This document shows positions 1-7,001 of a stretch of 64,000 bases of DNA, piece by piece (the first letter of the stretch is position 1; each line of letters starts with the position of its first letter). Position numbers and translations under genes: made by a program. The DNA is taken from positions 1-64,000 of the forward strand of contig JAOTYE010000001.1 of NCBI GenBank assembly GCA_029862045.1, read 5' to 3'. The notes below the pieces were generated by a model. The model did not search any database, had not been told where the DNA came from, and saw nothing but the letters and a program-made list of their open reading frames with translations. Source of the DNA: Gammaproteobacteria bacterium. Its GTDB lineage: Bacteria > Pseudomonadota > Gammaproteobacteria > Steroidobacterales > Woeseiaceae.

Positions 1-2986
1 TATTATTTGCGTTCGAGACACTTACGGTCCCACCACTGTCAAAAGCAAACCATGGCGGTTGTAAACCCAAACCCGAAGACCCGGCGGCTTCAAAGCCACC
101 ATCGGTGACCAGTTCACCACCGCCACCGCCACCGCCGGTCGTGAAGTACAGGTTGTCGAGCCAAATGGTGCCGTTGCCAACGAACTTCAACTGCATGACG
201 CTGGCGAGATCAACCCCCGCAAACGCTGTCAGCGGTATGTCCACACTCACCCAGGTACCGGGCGTGACAGTCAACACATGCTCTACTTCAACAGTATCCG
301 TACTGATCAGGAACACGCTCAGCGCCGTGGAGTCGGCCGTCCAGAAGTCCAGGTGGAAAGTCTCCAGGCCGGACACGTCCTGCGGATTGCCGGCGAAGTC
401 CGTGCCCTGGTAGTCCAGGCCCTCGTACTTCAGCGTGTTGTTGCCGGCGATGTCCACCTGCGTGACGACTGTCGCCTGGCCCCAATTGGGGTTGTAATCG
501 ATGCCCGCGATATCGGTATACGCGTCACTGAACAGCGAGATCACGTCACCCGGATCGGCCGTCGGCGTCGGTGCCGCTGCCGCCGGCTCGGTCGCCGGTG
601 CGCCAGCCGCTTCGAAGTACAGGTTGTCGAGGAAGATGGTGCCGTTACCGTCGAACTTCAACTGCATGACGTTGGCGAGATCAACCCCCGCAAACGCCGT
701 CAGCGGGATGTCCACACTCACCCAGGTGTTGGGCGTGATGGTCAACGCATAAGCTACCTCGACAGTATCCGTACTGATCAGGTACACGTTCAGCGCCGTG
801 GAGTCGGCCGTCCAGAAGTCCAGGTGGAAAGTCTCCAGGCCGGACACGTCCTGCGGATTGCCGGCGAAGTCCGTGCCCTGGTAGTTCAGGCCTTCGTACT
901 TCAGCGTGTTGTTGCCGGCGATGTCCACCTGCGTCACAACCGTCGCCTGGCCCCAGTTGGGGTTGTAATCGATGCCGGCAATGTCGGTGTAGGCATCGCT
1001 GAACAGCGAGATCACGTTGCCGGGATTTGCCGTCGGCGTCGGCGCCGCCACACTTGGCTCGGTCGCCGGAGCGCCGGCGGCCTCGAAGTACAGGTTGTCG
1101 AGGAAAATGGTGCCGTTGCCATCGAACTTCAGCTGCATGACGCTAGCGAGATCAACCCCCGCAAACGCCGTCAGCGGTATGTCCACACTCGCCCAGGTGC
1201 CTGGCGTGATGGTCAACGCATAAGCCGTCTCAGCAGCATCCGTACTGATCAGGTAGACATTCAGCGCCGTGGAGTCCGCCGTCCAGAAGTCCAGATGGAA
1301 ACTGGTCATCGCCGACACGTCCTGGGGAATGGTAGAGAAATCCGTGCCCTGGTAATTCAGACCCTCGTACTTCAGCGTGTTGTTGCCGGCAATGGGTACC
1401 TGCGTGACGACCGTCGCCTGGCCCCAGTTGGGGTTGTAATCAATCGGCGTTATATCGGTATACGCATCACTGAACAGCGAGATCACATTACCGGAATCGG
1501 CCGTCGGTGTCGGTGCCGCTACCGCTGGCTCCGTTGCCGGAGCAGCGTCAGCTTCGAAGTACAGGTTGTCGAGGAAAATGGTGCCATTGCCATCGAACTT
1601 CAGCTGGATGACGCTAGCGAGATCAACCCCCGCAAATGCCGTCAGCGGGATGTCCACACTCACCCAGGTGTTGGGCGTGACGGTCAACGCATAAGCCGTC
1701 TCAGCAGAATCCGAACTGATCAGGTAGACATTCAGCGCCGTGGAATCGGCCGTCCAGAAGTCCAGGTGCAGGCTGGTCATGCCTGAAACATCCTGGGCAT
1801 TGCCAGAGAAATCCGTGCCCTGGTAATCCAGGCCGGCGTATTTCAGCATGTTGTTGCCGGCAATATCCTCTTGCGTGACGACCGTCGCCTGGCCCCAGTT
1901 GGGGTTGTAATCGATCCCTGCTACATCGGTATACGCATCGCTGAACAGCGAGATGACATTCCCGGGGTCGGCCGTCGGCATCGGCGCCGCGACACTTGGC
2001 TCGTCACCACCACCGGCCGCCGGGTCTTCGCCCGAGTAAACCCGGACCCAATCGACATCCATGGTCACCGGGAATACCGCAGTGCCATCTGGCGCGCCCG
2101 GAAAATTGCCGCCTACCGCGACGTTGAAGAGGACGTAGAACGGCTGGTCGAATGGCGCCGGAAAAGGAGCCGCGGTCGACTGCCAATCGTTTTGTACGGC
2201 ATACAGAATATCGTCGACGTACCAGCGGATTTCGGTGGCATCCCATTCCACAGCATAAGTGTGAAAATCCGTGGTGGCGTCAGTCGGCACAAGATACGTT
2301 TCGCCCGTAAAGACGTTAGCGGGGAACTCGCCGCCGTGATGGATCGTGCCAAAGACGGTATTGCCACCTGTCCCGCCGAGGTTTACCGCTTCCATAATGT
2401 CGATTTCACCCGAGGCGGCCCAGCCACCGTAGGGGCTGTCCTGGGGCAGCATCCAGAATGCGGGCCAGAGTCCCTGACCAGCCGGCAAGCGCATACTTGC
2501 CTCGATACGCCCATACTTGAACGCGAAACGATCGCGCGTGTTTATTCGCGCCGAGCTGTAGTTGAAAGCTCCGACTTGATCATCTCCGACCCGCTCTTGG
2601 CGCGCTGTGATCGTCAGCATCCCATTGCTGACTTGTGCACTGTCCGGCAGGTAATACTGCAACTCGCCGTTGCCCCAGCCGGGAATTCCATACTGGCTGC
2701 CGTCGCCGGTCTCGTAGAACCAGACTTCAGGGTCCAGTTGCGCGCCGTCGAACTCGTCGCTCCAGACCAGTGTCAACGCGTCGCCTGGCGACACGTCGAA
2801 ATTGTTCATGACGGTCAGTGTCGGGTTTTCGATGTTGACATTGTTCTGCGGGGGAACAACGAGCGGAGGAGCGATATCGACCTCCGACAATGGCACCGGA
2901 CGGTTGCCGCTGTCACAGGCAGATACAACAAATACTGCGACCAGCGGCAGTACGTAACGCAGCGATTTTCGCGAACGAAATCTCAT
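1..2986 (-). CDS. GH16 endo-beta-1,3-glucanase (laminarinase) lipoprotein with tandem carbohydrate-binding-like modules, 3' end cut
   Basis: Retaining endo-glucanase expected to cut beta-1,3-glucan such as laminarin at the cell surface. The start at 2986 has GGGGAG eight bases upstream. Residues 1-24 form a lipoprotein signal ending in VVSAC (Cys24). The GH16 domain covers roughly residues 65-320, with WPAFWML and the catalytic motif GEIDIMEAV (nucleophile Glu194, Asp196, acid/base Glu199 by my count). Four near-identical modules of about 157 residues follow (SLFSDAY...NPNWGQ...DFWTADST...LDNLYF), then a Gly-rich linker and the start of another module (LVTDGGFE, like CBM4/9). The frame is still open at base 1, so the protein exceeds 990 residues. 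Two LacI-type operators lie 80-130 bp upstream. GH16 assignment is firm; laminarin as substrate is inferred from neighbouring GH3 and GH17 genes. Confidence 0.93.
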   Translation of the reverse strand, partial: MRFRSRKSLRYVLPLVAVFVVSACDSGNRPVPLSEVDIAPPLVVPPQNNVNIENPTLTVMNNFDVSPGDALTLVWSDEFDGAQLDPEVWFYETGDGSQYGIPGWGNGELQYYLPDSAQVSNGMLTITARQERVGDDQVGAFNYSSARINTRDRFAFKYGRIEASMRLPAGQGLWPAFWMLPQDSPYGGWAASGEIDIMEAVNLGGTGGNTVFGTIHHGGEFPANVFTGETYLVPTDATTDFHTYAVEWDATEIRWYVDDILYAVQNDWQSTAAPFPAPFDQPFYVLFNVAVGGNFPGAPDGTAVFPVTMDVDWVRVYSGEDPAAGGGDEPSVAAPMPTADPGNVISLFSDAYTDVAGIDYNPNWGQATVVTQEDIAGNNMLKYAGLDYQGTDFSGNAQDVSGMTSLHLDFWTADSTALNVYLISSDSAETAYALTVTPNTWVSVDIPLTAFAGVDLASVIQLKFDGNGTIFLDNLYFEADAAPATEPAVAAPTPTADSGNVISLFSDAYTDITPIDYNPNWGQATVVTQVPIAGNNTLKYEGLNYQGTDFSTIPQDVSAMTSFHLDFWTADSTALNVYLISTDAAETAYALTITPGTWASVDIPLTAFAGVDLASVMQLKFDGNGTIFLDNLYFEAAGAPATEPSVAAPTPTANPGNVISLFSDAYTDIAGIDYNPNWGQATVVTQVDIAGNNTLKYEGLNYQGTDFAGNPQDVSGLETFHLDFWTADSTALNVYLISTDTVEVAYALTITPNTWVSVDIPLTAFAGVDLANVMQLKFDGNGTIFLDNLYFEAAGAPATEPAAAAPTPTADPGDVISLFSDAYTDIAGIDYNPNWGQATVVTQVDIAGNNTLKYEGLDYQGTDFAGNPQDVSGLETFHLDFWTADSTALSVFLISTDTVEVEHVLTVTPGTWVSVDIPLTAFAGVDLASVMQLKFVGNGTIWLDNLYFTTGGGGGGGELVTDGGFEAAGSSGLGLQPPWFAFDSGGTVSVSNANN
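130..2000 (-). repeat. Four tandem ~470-bp repeats inside the GH16 gene
   Basis: The phrase AAGTACAGGTTGTCGA recurs near 143, 616, 1085 and 1557, and GGGGTTGTAATCGAT or a close variant recurs at the same ~471-bp spacing. Each unit encodes one ~157-residue module. The copies stay nearly identical at DNA level over long stretches, which points to recent duplication or gene conversion. The family of the module was not identified; a carbohydrate-binding role is inferred from its position behind a GH16 domain. Confidence 0.9.
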
Positions 2987-3067
2987 GAATAAGCTCCCCG
3001 GAGAAGACCGACACAACACGGAAAATCAGTTCTTGTTCTTATGCGCGGCGCCAGAAATAACAAAAAT

Positions 3068-3081
3068 TGACAACGCTGTCA
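3068..3081. promoter_or_regulatory. LacI-type operator, site 1 upstream of GH16
   Basis: TGACAACGCTGTCA is a near-palindrome with the central CG typical of LacI-family operators. It is the exact reverse complement of the site at 3103-3116 and closely matches the perfect palindrome at 10958-10971. Its position 82 bp upstream of the GH16 start suggests control of that gene. Confidence 0.7.
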
Positions 3082-3102
3082 CTACGTATATATACGCAGA
3101 AA

Positions 3103-3116
3103 TGACAGCGTTGTCA
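3103..3116. promoter_or_regulatory. LacI-type operator, site 2 upstream of GH16
   Basis: TGACAGCGTTGTCA is the reverse complement of site 1. The two centres are 35 bp apart, with an AT-rich stretch (TATATATA-like) between them that could hold the GH16 promoter. Paired sites flanking a promoter are usual for LacI-family repression. Confidence 0.7.
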
Positions 3117-3170
3117 ATTTTGCTGGCGATGGATCAAAATGTCTCGGCATGAAAGTGGAGCAAAACGGAA

Positions 3171-3194
3171 AGAGCCGGGCAAAAGCCCGGCTCT
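3171..3194 (-). terminator. Rho-independent-type terminator after the 74-codon gene
   Basis: AGAGCCGGGC and GCCCGGCTCT form a perfect 10-bp stem around a 4-base loop. Read on the minus strand it is followed by TTTCCGTTTTG. It lies 28 bp after the stop of the small gene at 3222-3446 and would separate that transcript from the GH16 promoter. Confidence 0.75.
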
Positions 3195-3221
3195 GTGGTG
3201 TTTATGTCAAACGTCGTAGCC

Positions 3222-3446
3222 TTATGCGGCCCGACGACGCCGCAGTAACCAGAAGCGCCCCCAGGACTTCCCAATCTCGCGGGCAGTGTCCGGCTGATCT
3301 TCCTGAATTTGGCTCAATCGTTTATCCAGAGCTTTGTTCAGTTGATCGTGTGCAATAGCTGGTGTGGCGACGAATGAGGATATCGTCGAAATGCCGCCCA
3401 GGCTAAACGTGAAAGGATCACGTGCAGGTTTGGTTTTTTCAGACAT
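3222..3446 (-). CDS. Small conserved protein of unknown function, copy 1 (74 aa)
   Basis: I do not recognise the family. It is supported as a gene because a second copy of identical length (3890-4114) matches it at about 46 of 74 residues by my count. Shared blocks are KPARD, SLGG, PAIA, LNKA, RLSQ and DQP. There is no signal peptide or clear membrane segment; the C-terminus is Arg-rich and varies between copies. A LysR-type T-N11-A box lies about 120 bp upstream in both copies, and the LysR gene sits next to copy 2. A terminator hairpin follows. Control by that LysR is an inference from the matching spacing. Confidence 0.6.
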   Translation of the reverse strand: MSEKTKPARDPFTFSLGGISTISSFVATPAIAHDQLNKALDKRLSQIQEDQPDTAREIGKSWGRFWLLRRRRAA

Positions 3447-3558
3447 GGTCTTATCTCCCTAGCGAAGTAGATAATCGATTTGGCCGGCCCGTTGCTCGGG
3501 TCCGACAGGTGCACATTAGGTGGGGTGGGCAATGCCCACAAACGGGAAAAAGTCAGCC

Positions 3559-3578
3559 CTGAGTTGAGAAAAACTCAG
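3559..3578. promoter_or_regulatory. LysR-type box (T-N11-A inverted repeat), copy 1
   Basis: CTGAGT and ACTCAG flank TGAGAAAA; the inner TGAG-N5-CTCA at 3565-3577 fits the LysR consensus T-N11-A. An identical 20-mer lies at 4225-4244. Both sit about 118 bp upstream of the start codon of a 74-codon gene. LysR regulators usually bind such sites at about -65 from the transcription start. Confidence 0.6.
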
Positions 3579-3604
3579 GCGGGGGCTTCGACAATCGATG
3601 CGCC

Positions 3605-3802
3605 CTAAAGGCCCTTCCGGGAGCGATGACTCGCCAGGTTTCGAGCGGATTGGTCAGGTCGATAATTGAGCTCCGCAATTGCCTGATCGACACGGTCTTT
3701 TGTCGACGGGCGTACATGCGGCTCCTGATTGACCACGCGCGATACGGTCTTTATCGAGACACCGGCGAGGTTGGCTACATCAAACATGGTGGCTTTTTGC
3801 AT
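3605..3802 (-). pseudogene. LacI-family regulator, N-terminal DNA-binding fragment only
   Basis: The 65-residue frame begins MFDVANLAGVSIKTVSRV (after a few residues), the LacI helix-turn-helix, and continues through the hinge region (LNYRPDQSARNLASHRS). It then stops where the ligand-binding domain should begin; a normal LacI protein is about 330-350 residues. No continuation is readable in the other frames before the LysR box at 3578. It lies between two copies of a duplicated unit, so loss of the remainder by recombination is plausible. The intact LacI-type operators at 3068, 3103 and 10958 would be natural targets of the lost or relocated full-length protein. A short DNA-binding peptide could still be made. 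Confidence 0.75.
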
Positions 3803-3889
3803 TGGTAACAGAATGGCCCCGGATCCGTTAGTTTCGGGACGTGGCGCACTGACCGCGTCCCGGTAATGTTCTTGTTGACTGTCCCGGCC

Positions 3890-4114
3890 TTACGCAGCCT
3901 GACAACGTCCAGGTGCAAAGTAACGCCCCAGTATGTCTTCGATCTCCCGAAGCGTATTTGGCTGATCTTTCTGTACCTGGCTCAGTCGCTCATCCCAAGC
4001 TTTGTTGAGTCGGTCGTTAGCGATGGCTGGCGCGGCGGTAAACGAGGCGATCGTCGTCATGCCACCCAGGCTAATCGTGAAAGCATCTCGTGCAGGTTTG
4101 GCTTTCTCAAACAT
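3890..4114 (-). CDS. Small conserved protein of unknown function, copy 2 (74 aa)
   Basis: This is the paralogue of the gene at 3222-3446. The start at 4114 (MFEKAKPARD) is chosen because it aligns with copy 1 and gives the same length; an upstream in-frame start at 4207 lacks similarity. Differences cluster in the last 16 residues. Conservation of frame and of KPARD, SLGG, PAIA, LNKA and RLSQ between diverged copies suggests selection on the protein. The LysR-type box 117 bp upstream overlaps the stop codon of the LysR gene, so this gene lies directly downstream of that regulator on the same strand. Function unknown. Confidence 0.6.
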   Translation of the reverse strand: MFEKAKPARDAFTISLGGMTTIASFTAAPAIANDRLNKAWDERLSQVQKDQPNTLREIEDILGRYFAPGRCQAA

Positions 4115-4224
4115 GGTCTTGCTCCAGAGGATGTTGATGTATTGCGTTGCCGGTCCGCCCCATGCGTCCGACAGTCGCAATTTAGGGCCTCTGGACGAAA
4201 GCCACAAACGAAAAGATTTCAGTC

Positions 4225-4244
4225 CTGAGTTGAGAAAAACTCAG
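4225..4244. promoter_or_regulatory. LysR-type box (T-N11-A inverted repeat), copy 2
   Basis: This is the same 20-mer as at 3559-3578, with T-N11-A at 4231-4243. Its right half includes the stop codon (4241-4243) of the LysR gene. It precedes copy 2 of the 74-codon gene by 117 bp. Confidence 0.6.
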
Positions 4245-5134
4245 CTGGAGTCGGCGAAATTCTGAATGATCCAGTCTCGCAGCAGCGCAACACTCTCATC
4301 CTCAGCCCTGTCCTCTGTGCAGACCAGGTAATAACTGACGTCGGCAACAAGCTCCTTCTTGAATAGCCGCACGAGACTCCCTTCTTTCAACCACAGATTA
4401 CCCATCGGCACCGGCACCAGTGCCGCACCGATACCACGTTGGGCCGCTCGAAGCACGGCAATCGTCGAATCGAGGCGGATAACCTTATTGTTCTCCGGCA
4501 GAGCTATTCCCGCCGCGCTTGCCCATTGCGCCCAGGCCTTTGGGCGTGGTTCGTGCACGATGATCGGGAACTCGCTGACGATCTTTTTGTTTTTGACCGT
4601 CATCTCCTTTTTGAATTCCGGCGAACCGGCCGGCACCAACCGCAGCGGGAAAAGCAGGTTCGACGGCATGTCTGGCGGCGGTGATCGAAACAGCCGAATT
4701 GACAAATCTGCATCCGACGGGTGTTTCTCCATGGTCTCATCACTCGTGCCGACCTGGATATCGATCTCCGGGTGTTCAGACATGAACTCGCGCAGTCGTG
4801 GGACGAAGTACTCGCTGGCGAAGAATGGTTGCACCGATATTCGAATGGAACTGCTGATCGCGCCGGTCTTGTATTTTGCAACCACAGTATTCAGTTGATC
4901 AATAAGCGGGCTGACGTCCTCGTAGAGTGATTTACCGGTTTCCGTAAGACTCAATTCGCGGGTCGTGCGGTCAAACAACTGCTCGCCCAGCTCCTCCTCG
5001 AGGCTCTTTATCTGGTGGCTGACAGCAGATGCTGTAATGAATAGCTTCTCGCCTGCCGTGCGAAAGCTTTCGTATCGTGCAGCAACACAAAACGTGCGCA
5101 GTCCGCGCAGAGAGGTTTTAGGTGTGCTGCTCAC
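4241..5134 (-). CDS. LysR-family transcriptional regulator (GcvA-like)
   Basis: A 297-residue DNA-binding regulator. Residues 9-65 form the winged helix (LRTFCVAARYESFRTAGEKL, then ITASAVSHQIKSLEEELG), which resembles the GcvA/AmpR branch. Residues from about 95 form the substrate-binding-like effector domain. It starts 6 bp after the stop of the GH17 gene, so it is the last gene of the GH3-transporter-GH17 operon. Two identical T-N11-A boxes lie downstream, in front of the duplicated 74-codon genes, and are likely targets. The effector is unknown; a glucan breakdown product is possible from context only. Confidence 0.9.
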   Translation of the reverse strand: MSSTPKTSLRGLRTFCVAARYESFRTAGEKLFITASAVSHQIKSLEEELGEQLFDRTTRELSLTETGKSLYEDVSPLIDQLNTVVAKYKTGAISSSIRISVQPFFASEYFVPRLREFMSEHPEIDIQVGTSDETMEKHPSDADLSIRLFRSPPPDMPSNLLFPLRLVPAGSPEFKKEMTVKNKKIVSEFPIIVHEPRPKAWAQWASAAGIALPENNKVIRLDSTIAVLRAAQRGIGAALVPVPMGNLWLKEGSLVRLFKKELVADVSYYLVCTEDRAEDESVALLRDWIIQNFADSS

Positions 5135-5140
5135 CGCCGC

Positions 5141-6175
5141 CTACCGATCACCCGCCGCGGGGAATTCCTTGAGCAGCTGTTTCGGCGTGCGATCAACATT
5201 GAACAGACCCCAGTGCTTTTCGGCCCCCAGTGGGACGTTCGGATCACCCTTCCATGGCTCGTCGAAAGCCTCGAAGAAAAACACCGTTATATTTGTCGCA
5301 CTTGCCCACCCATGCAGCTCACGATAGTAACGTGCCTGATCAGCCTCATTGGCACGGTCGCCGAATTCGATGGCAACTGTCGCCCAGCCGGCTTCGAGGA
5401 TCGCCATGGGCTTGTCGGGCAATGCGGCTTGCACGCGTTCCATGTTCTCGATCGTATACGCCATGGCCTCGTCAATCGTCTTCTCCTCCCAGGCCGGATA
5501 AGTATGTACGCCGAGAAAATCGACTTCGGCTGCCAGCGGTGCGCCATCGCGGATCCACCACTCATAATTATCGGCGACCGTGACAGGTTGATCGATGGCC
5601 GCTTTTACCTGCTGAACGTAGGCGATGACCTTTTCCAGTGGCACCATATGATCATTCCATGAAACCAGCGCCTCGTTGCCGACATTGACAGCGACCACGA
5701 TGTCGTCGAATCGTTTTGCAAGGTCGATGCCGCGCTTAAGCTCCGCGATATTTCTCAAGGTATTCGCCGCCAGTTCCTCGTCGGGTATCGGCTCATCCAG
5801 CCAGGCACATCCCTCATGATTGCTGAACTCGGCTTCCAGCCACATTCCCAGCAAAACCTTGATCGGAAGATCGTGTTGTTGGATCAGCTCGAGCGTGGCC
5901 GATGAGTTCTCGCCCGAATCGTAGAGACGGATCAGATTGAAGTCATGAGCGACCAGAATCTCGAGGTCCTCGAGAATCTCGTCAGCGCTCGGATTCGCGG
6001 CACCATCCCCGCGGTCCGGATGCTGCCCTTCCCGGAAACCCGAATAGGCGACTGCCATGACTTCTCCGGCCAACAGATCGCCCGGCGCCTGGTTGATACC
6101 TGCAAGCTCGGTGGATTTGGTGCAGCCAGCGACAACTACAAGCAGCGCCAGAAACAGGTTTTTTTGGTTGATCAT
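5141..6175 (-). CDS. GH17-family beta-1,3-glucan hydrolase, lipoprotein
   Basis: Predicted to hydrolyse beta-1,3-glucan oligosaccharides at the membrane. The start at 6175 (MINQKNLFLALL) gives a lipoprotein signal with Cys in VVAGC; a longer frame to 6337 has no similarity upstream. The TIM barrel carries the GH17 acid/base Glu in VNVGNEALV (Glu168) and the nucleophile in ILEAGWAT (Glu261), plus GVHTYPAW. At 344 residues it matches the bacterial single-domain GH17 group (COG5309-like). It starts 7 bp after the preceding gene and ends 6 bp before lysR. Exo- versus endo-action or transglycosylase activity cannot be told from sequence. Confidence 0.88.
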   Translation of the reverse strand: MINQKNLFLALLVVVAGCTKSTELAGINQAPGDLLAGEVMAVAYSGFREGQHPDRGDGAANPSADEILEDLEILVAHDFNLIRLYDSGENSSATLELIQQHDLPIKVLLGMWLEAEFSNHEGCAWLDEPIPDEELAANTLRNIAELKRGIDLAKRFDDIVVAVNVGNEALVSWNDHMVPLEKVIAYVQQVKAAIDQPVTVADNYEWWIRDGAPLAAEVDFLGVHTYPAWEEKTIDEAMAYTIENMERVQAALPDKPMAILEAGWATVAIEFGDRANEADQARYYRELHGWASATNITVFFFEAFDEPWKGDPNVPLGAEKHWGLFNVDRTPKQLLKEFPAAGDR

Positions 6176-6182
6176 TACCGTC

Positions 6183-6965
6183 TCATTGTGCAGGCGGGCT
6201 GACGGTGGCAGCGACAAGCGCCCAGGTTTCGGAGCTAATATTGTCACGGAGTTCCAGCATCTCTTGCATCGCTTCGAGGTCACGGTCCGGATGCGCCGCC
6301 AGCATGGCCTCAGCCATCGGTACCGGGTTGAGGTCACTGACGAAATCTACCGTACTGTAGTTGTAAGGAATCGACGTTCCTACAGGAGAGACCAATTCGT
6401 ACATTCCCCACCCGGCACGATGCCCGCCGTCAACCAGGGCCTGGTGTCCTGGCTTGAAAATCCGGGTCTCCATGCGTTCATACGCGTCGGGATCTTCTGC
6501 ATACATCGTGTTGACGACGGCGAAGTTATGCTCAGCGATATCCGTGCTATCAACCAACACCCACAGTTCGGTCGCAACATGCTCACGTGAAGCCCATGTT
6601 CTGGCCATCGCCTTTGCGAATTTCTTGTCCTTATGAACGCTCTCGAACGCCTCGCGGATTGGCAGGCCGGCATTCAGTTGCTCTTGTCCGAGATACGTCG
6701 TCACGGTGTAATAGTCACATTTCGAACGATCCCCATACATCACATAGTACAAAGCCCAGCTATTCCTCTTACCCTGATTGACCAGTTCCTGATGCATCGG
6801 TTGCCAGATTTCTGTTTCTACACTCGAATAGTCTGCGGCCGTCGATTTCATGCAGTCGACTGAAACATACAGCGGTGGTCGTTTTTCATTTTCTGCGAAG
6901 GTCGCGCCTGGAACTATGAGTATGGTAGCCGTGATGACGGCGATGAACGTGCTTGTTGTTCTCAT
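6183..6965 (-). CDS. Exported protein of unknown function with two repeated domains
   Basis: A 260-residue protein with a Sec signal (cleavage near TFA-EN at residues 23-25). I see an internal repeat. Residues about 31-97 (YVSVDCMKS...IWQPMHQELVNQGKRNSWALY...YYTVTTYL) resemble about 147-215 (NFAVVNTMY...IFKPGHQALVDGGHRAGWGMY...YSTVDFVSDL). The pattern of a strand, a helix, then W-x-MY/LY and a second strand resembles a dimeric alpha-beta-barrel (ferredoxin-like) fold, but no family was recognised. It lies between the sugar porter and the GH17 gene in the glucan operon, so a role in sensing or binding glucan fragments is possible but unproven. Confidence 0.8.
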   Translation of the reverse strand: MRTTSTFIAVITATILIVPGATFAENEKRPPLYVSVDCMKSTAADYSSVETEIWQPMHQELVNQGKRNSWALYYVMYGDRSKCDYYTVTTYLGQEQLNAGLPIREAFESVHKDKKFAKAMARTWASREHVATELWVLVDSTDIAEHNFAVVNTMYAEDPDAYERMETRIFKPGHQALVDGGHRAGWGMYELVSPVGTSIPYNYSTVDFVSDLNPVPMAEAMLAAHPDRDLEAMQEMLELRDNISSETWALVAATVSPPAQ

Positions 6966-7001
6966 ACTTCTCTCCCTGCTTACCTGTTAAGAGATTTCAT
7001 C

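Larger units (their letters stand above)
3222..4244 (-). repeat. Direct duplication: LysR box plus 74-codon gene
   Basis: Copy 1 spans about 3222-3578 and copy 2 about 3890-4244, starting 668 bp apart in the same orientation. Each contains a 74-codon gene, a partly similar leader (a CCGNCC stretch, TCCGACAG, CACAAACG), and an identical 20-base inverted repeat at the far end. A LacI N-terminal fragment is trapped between the copies. Confidence 0.7.

Noticed and set aside
278-1786. 502-codon plus-strand open frame
   Set aside because: It lies antisense to the GH16 gene and its internal repetition mirrors the tandem modules. The minus frame has the GH16 catalytic motif, signal and ribosome site.
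1-2000. Regular spacing of repeats as a CRISPR-like array
   Set aside because: The unit is about 470 bp and fully coding; there are no short direct repeats with unique spacers.
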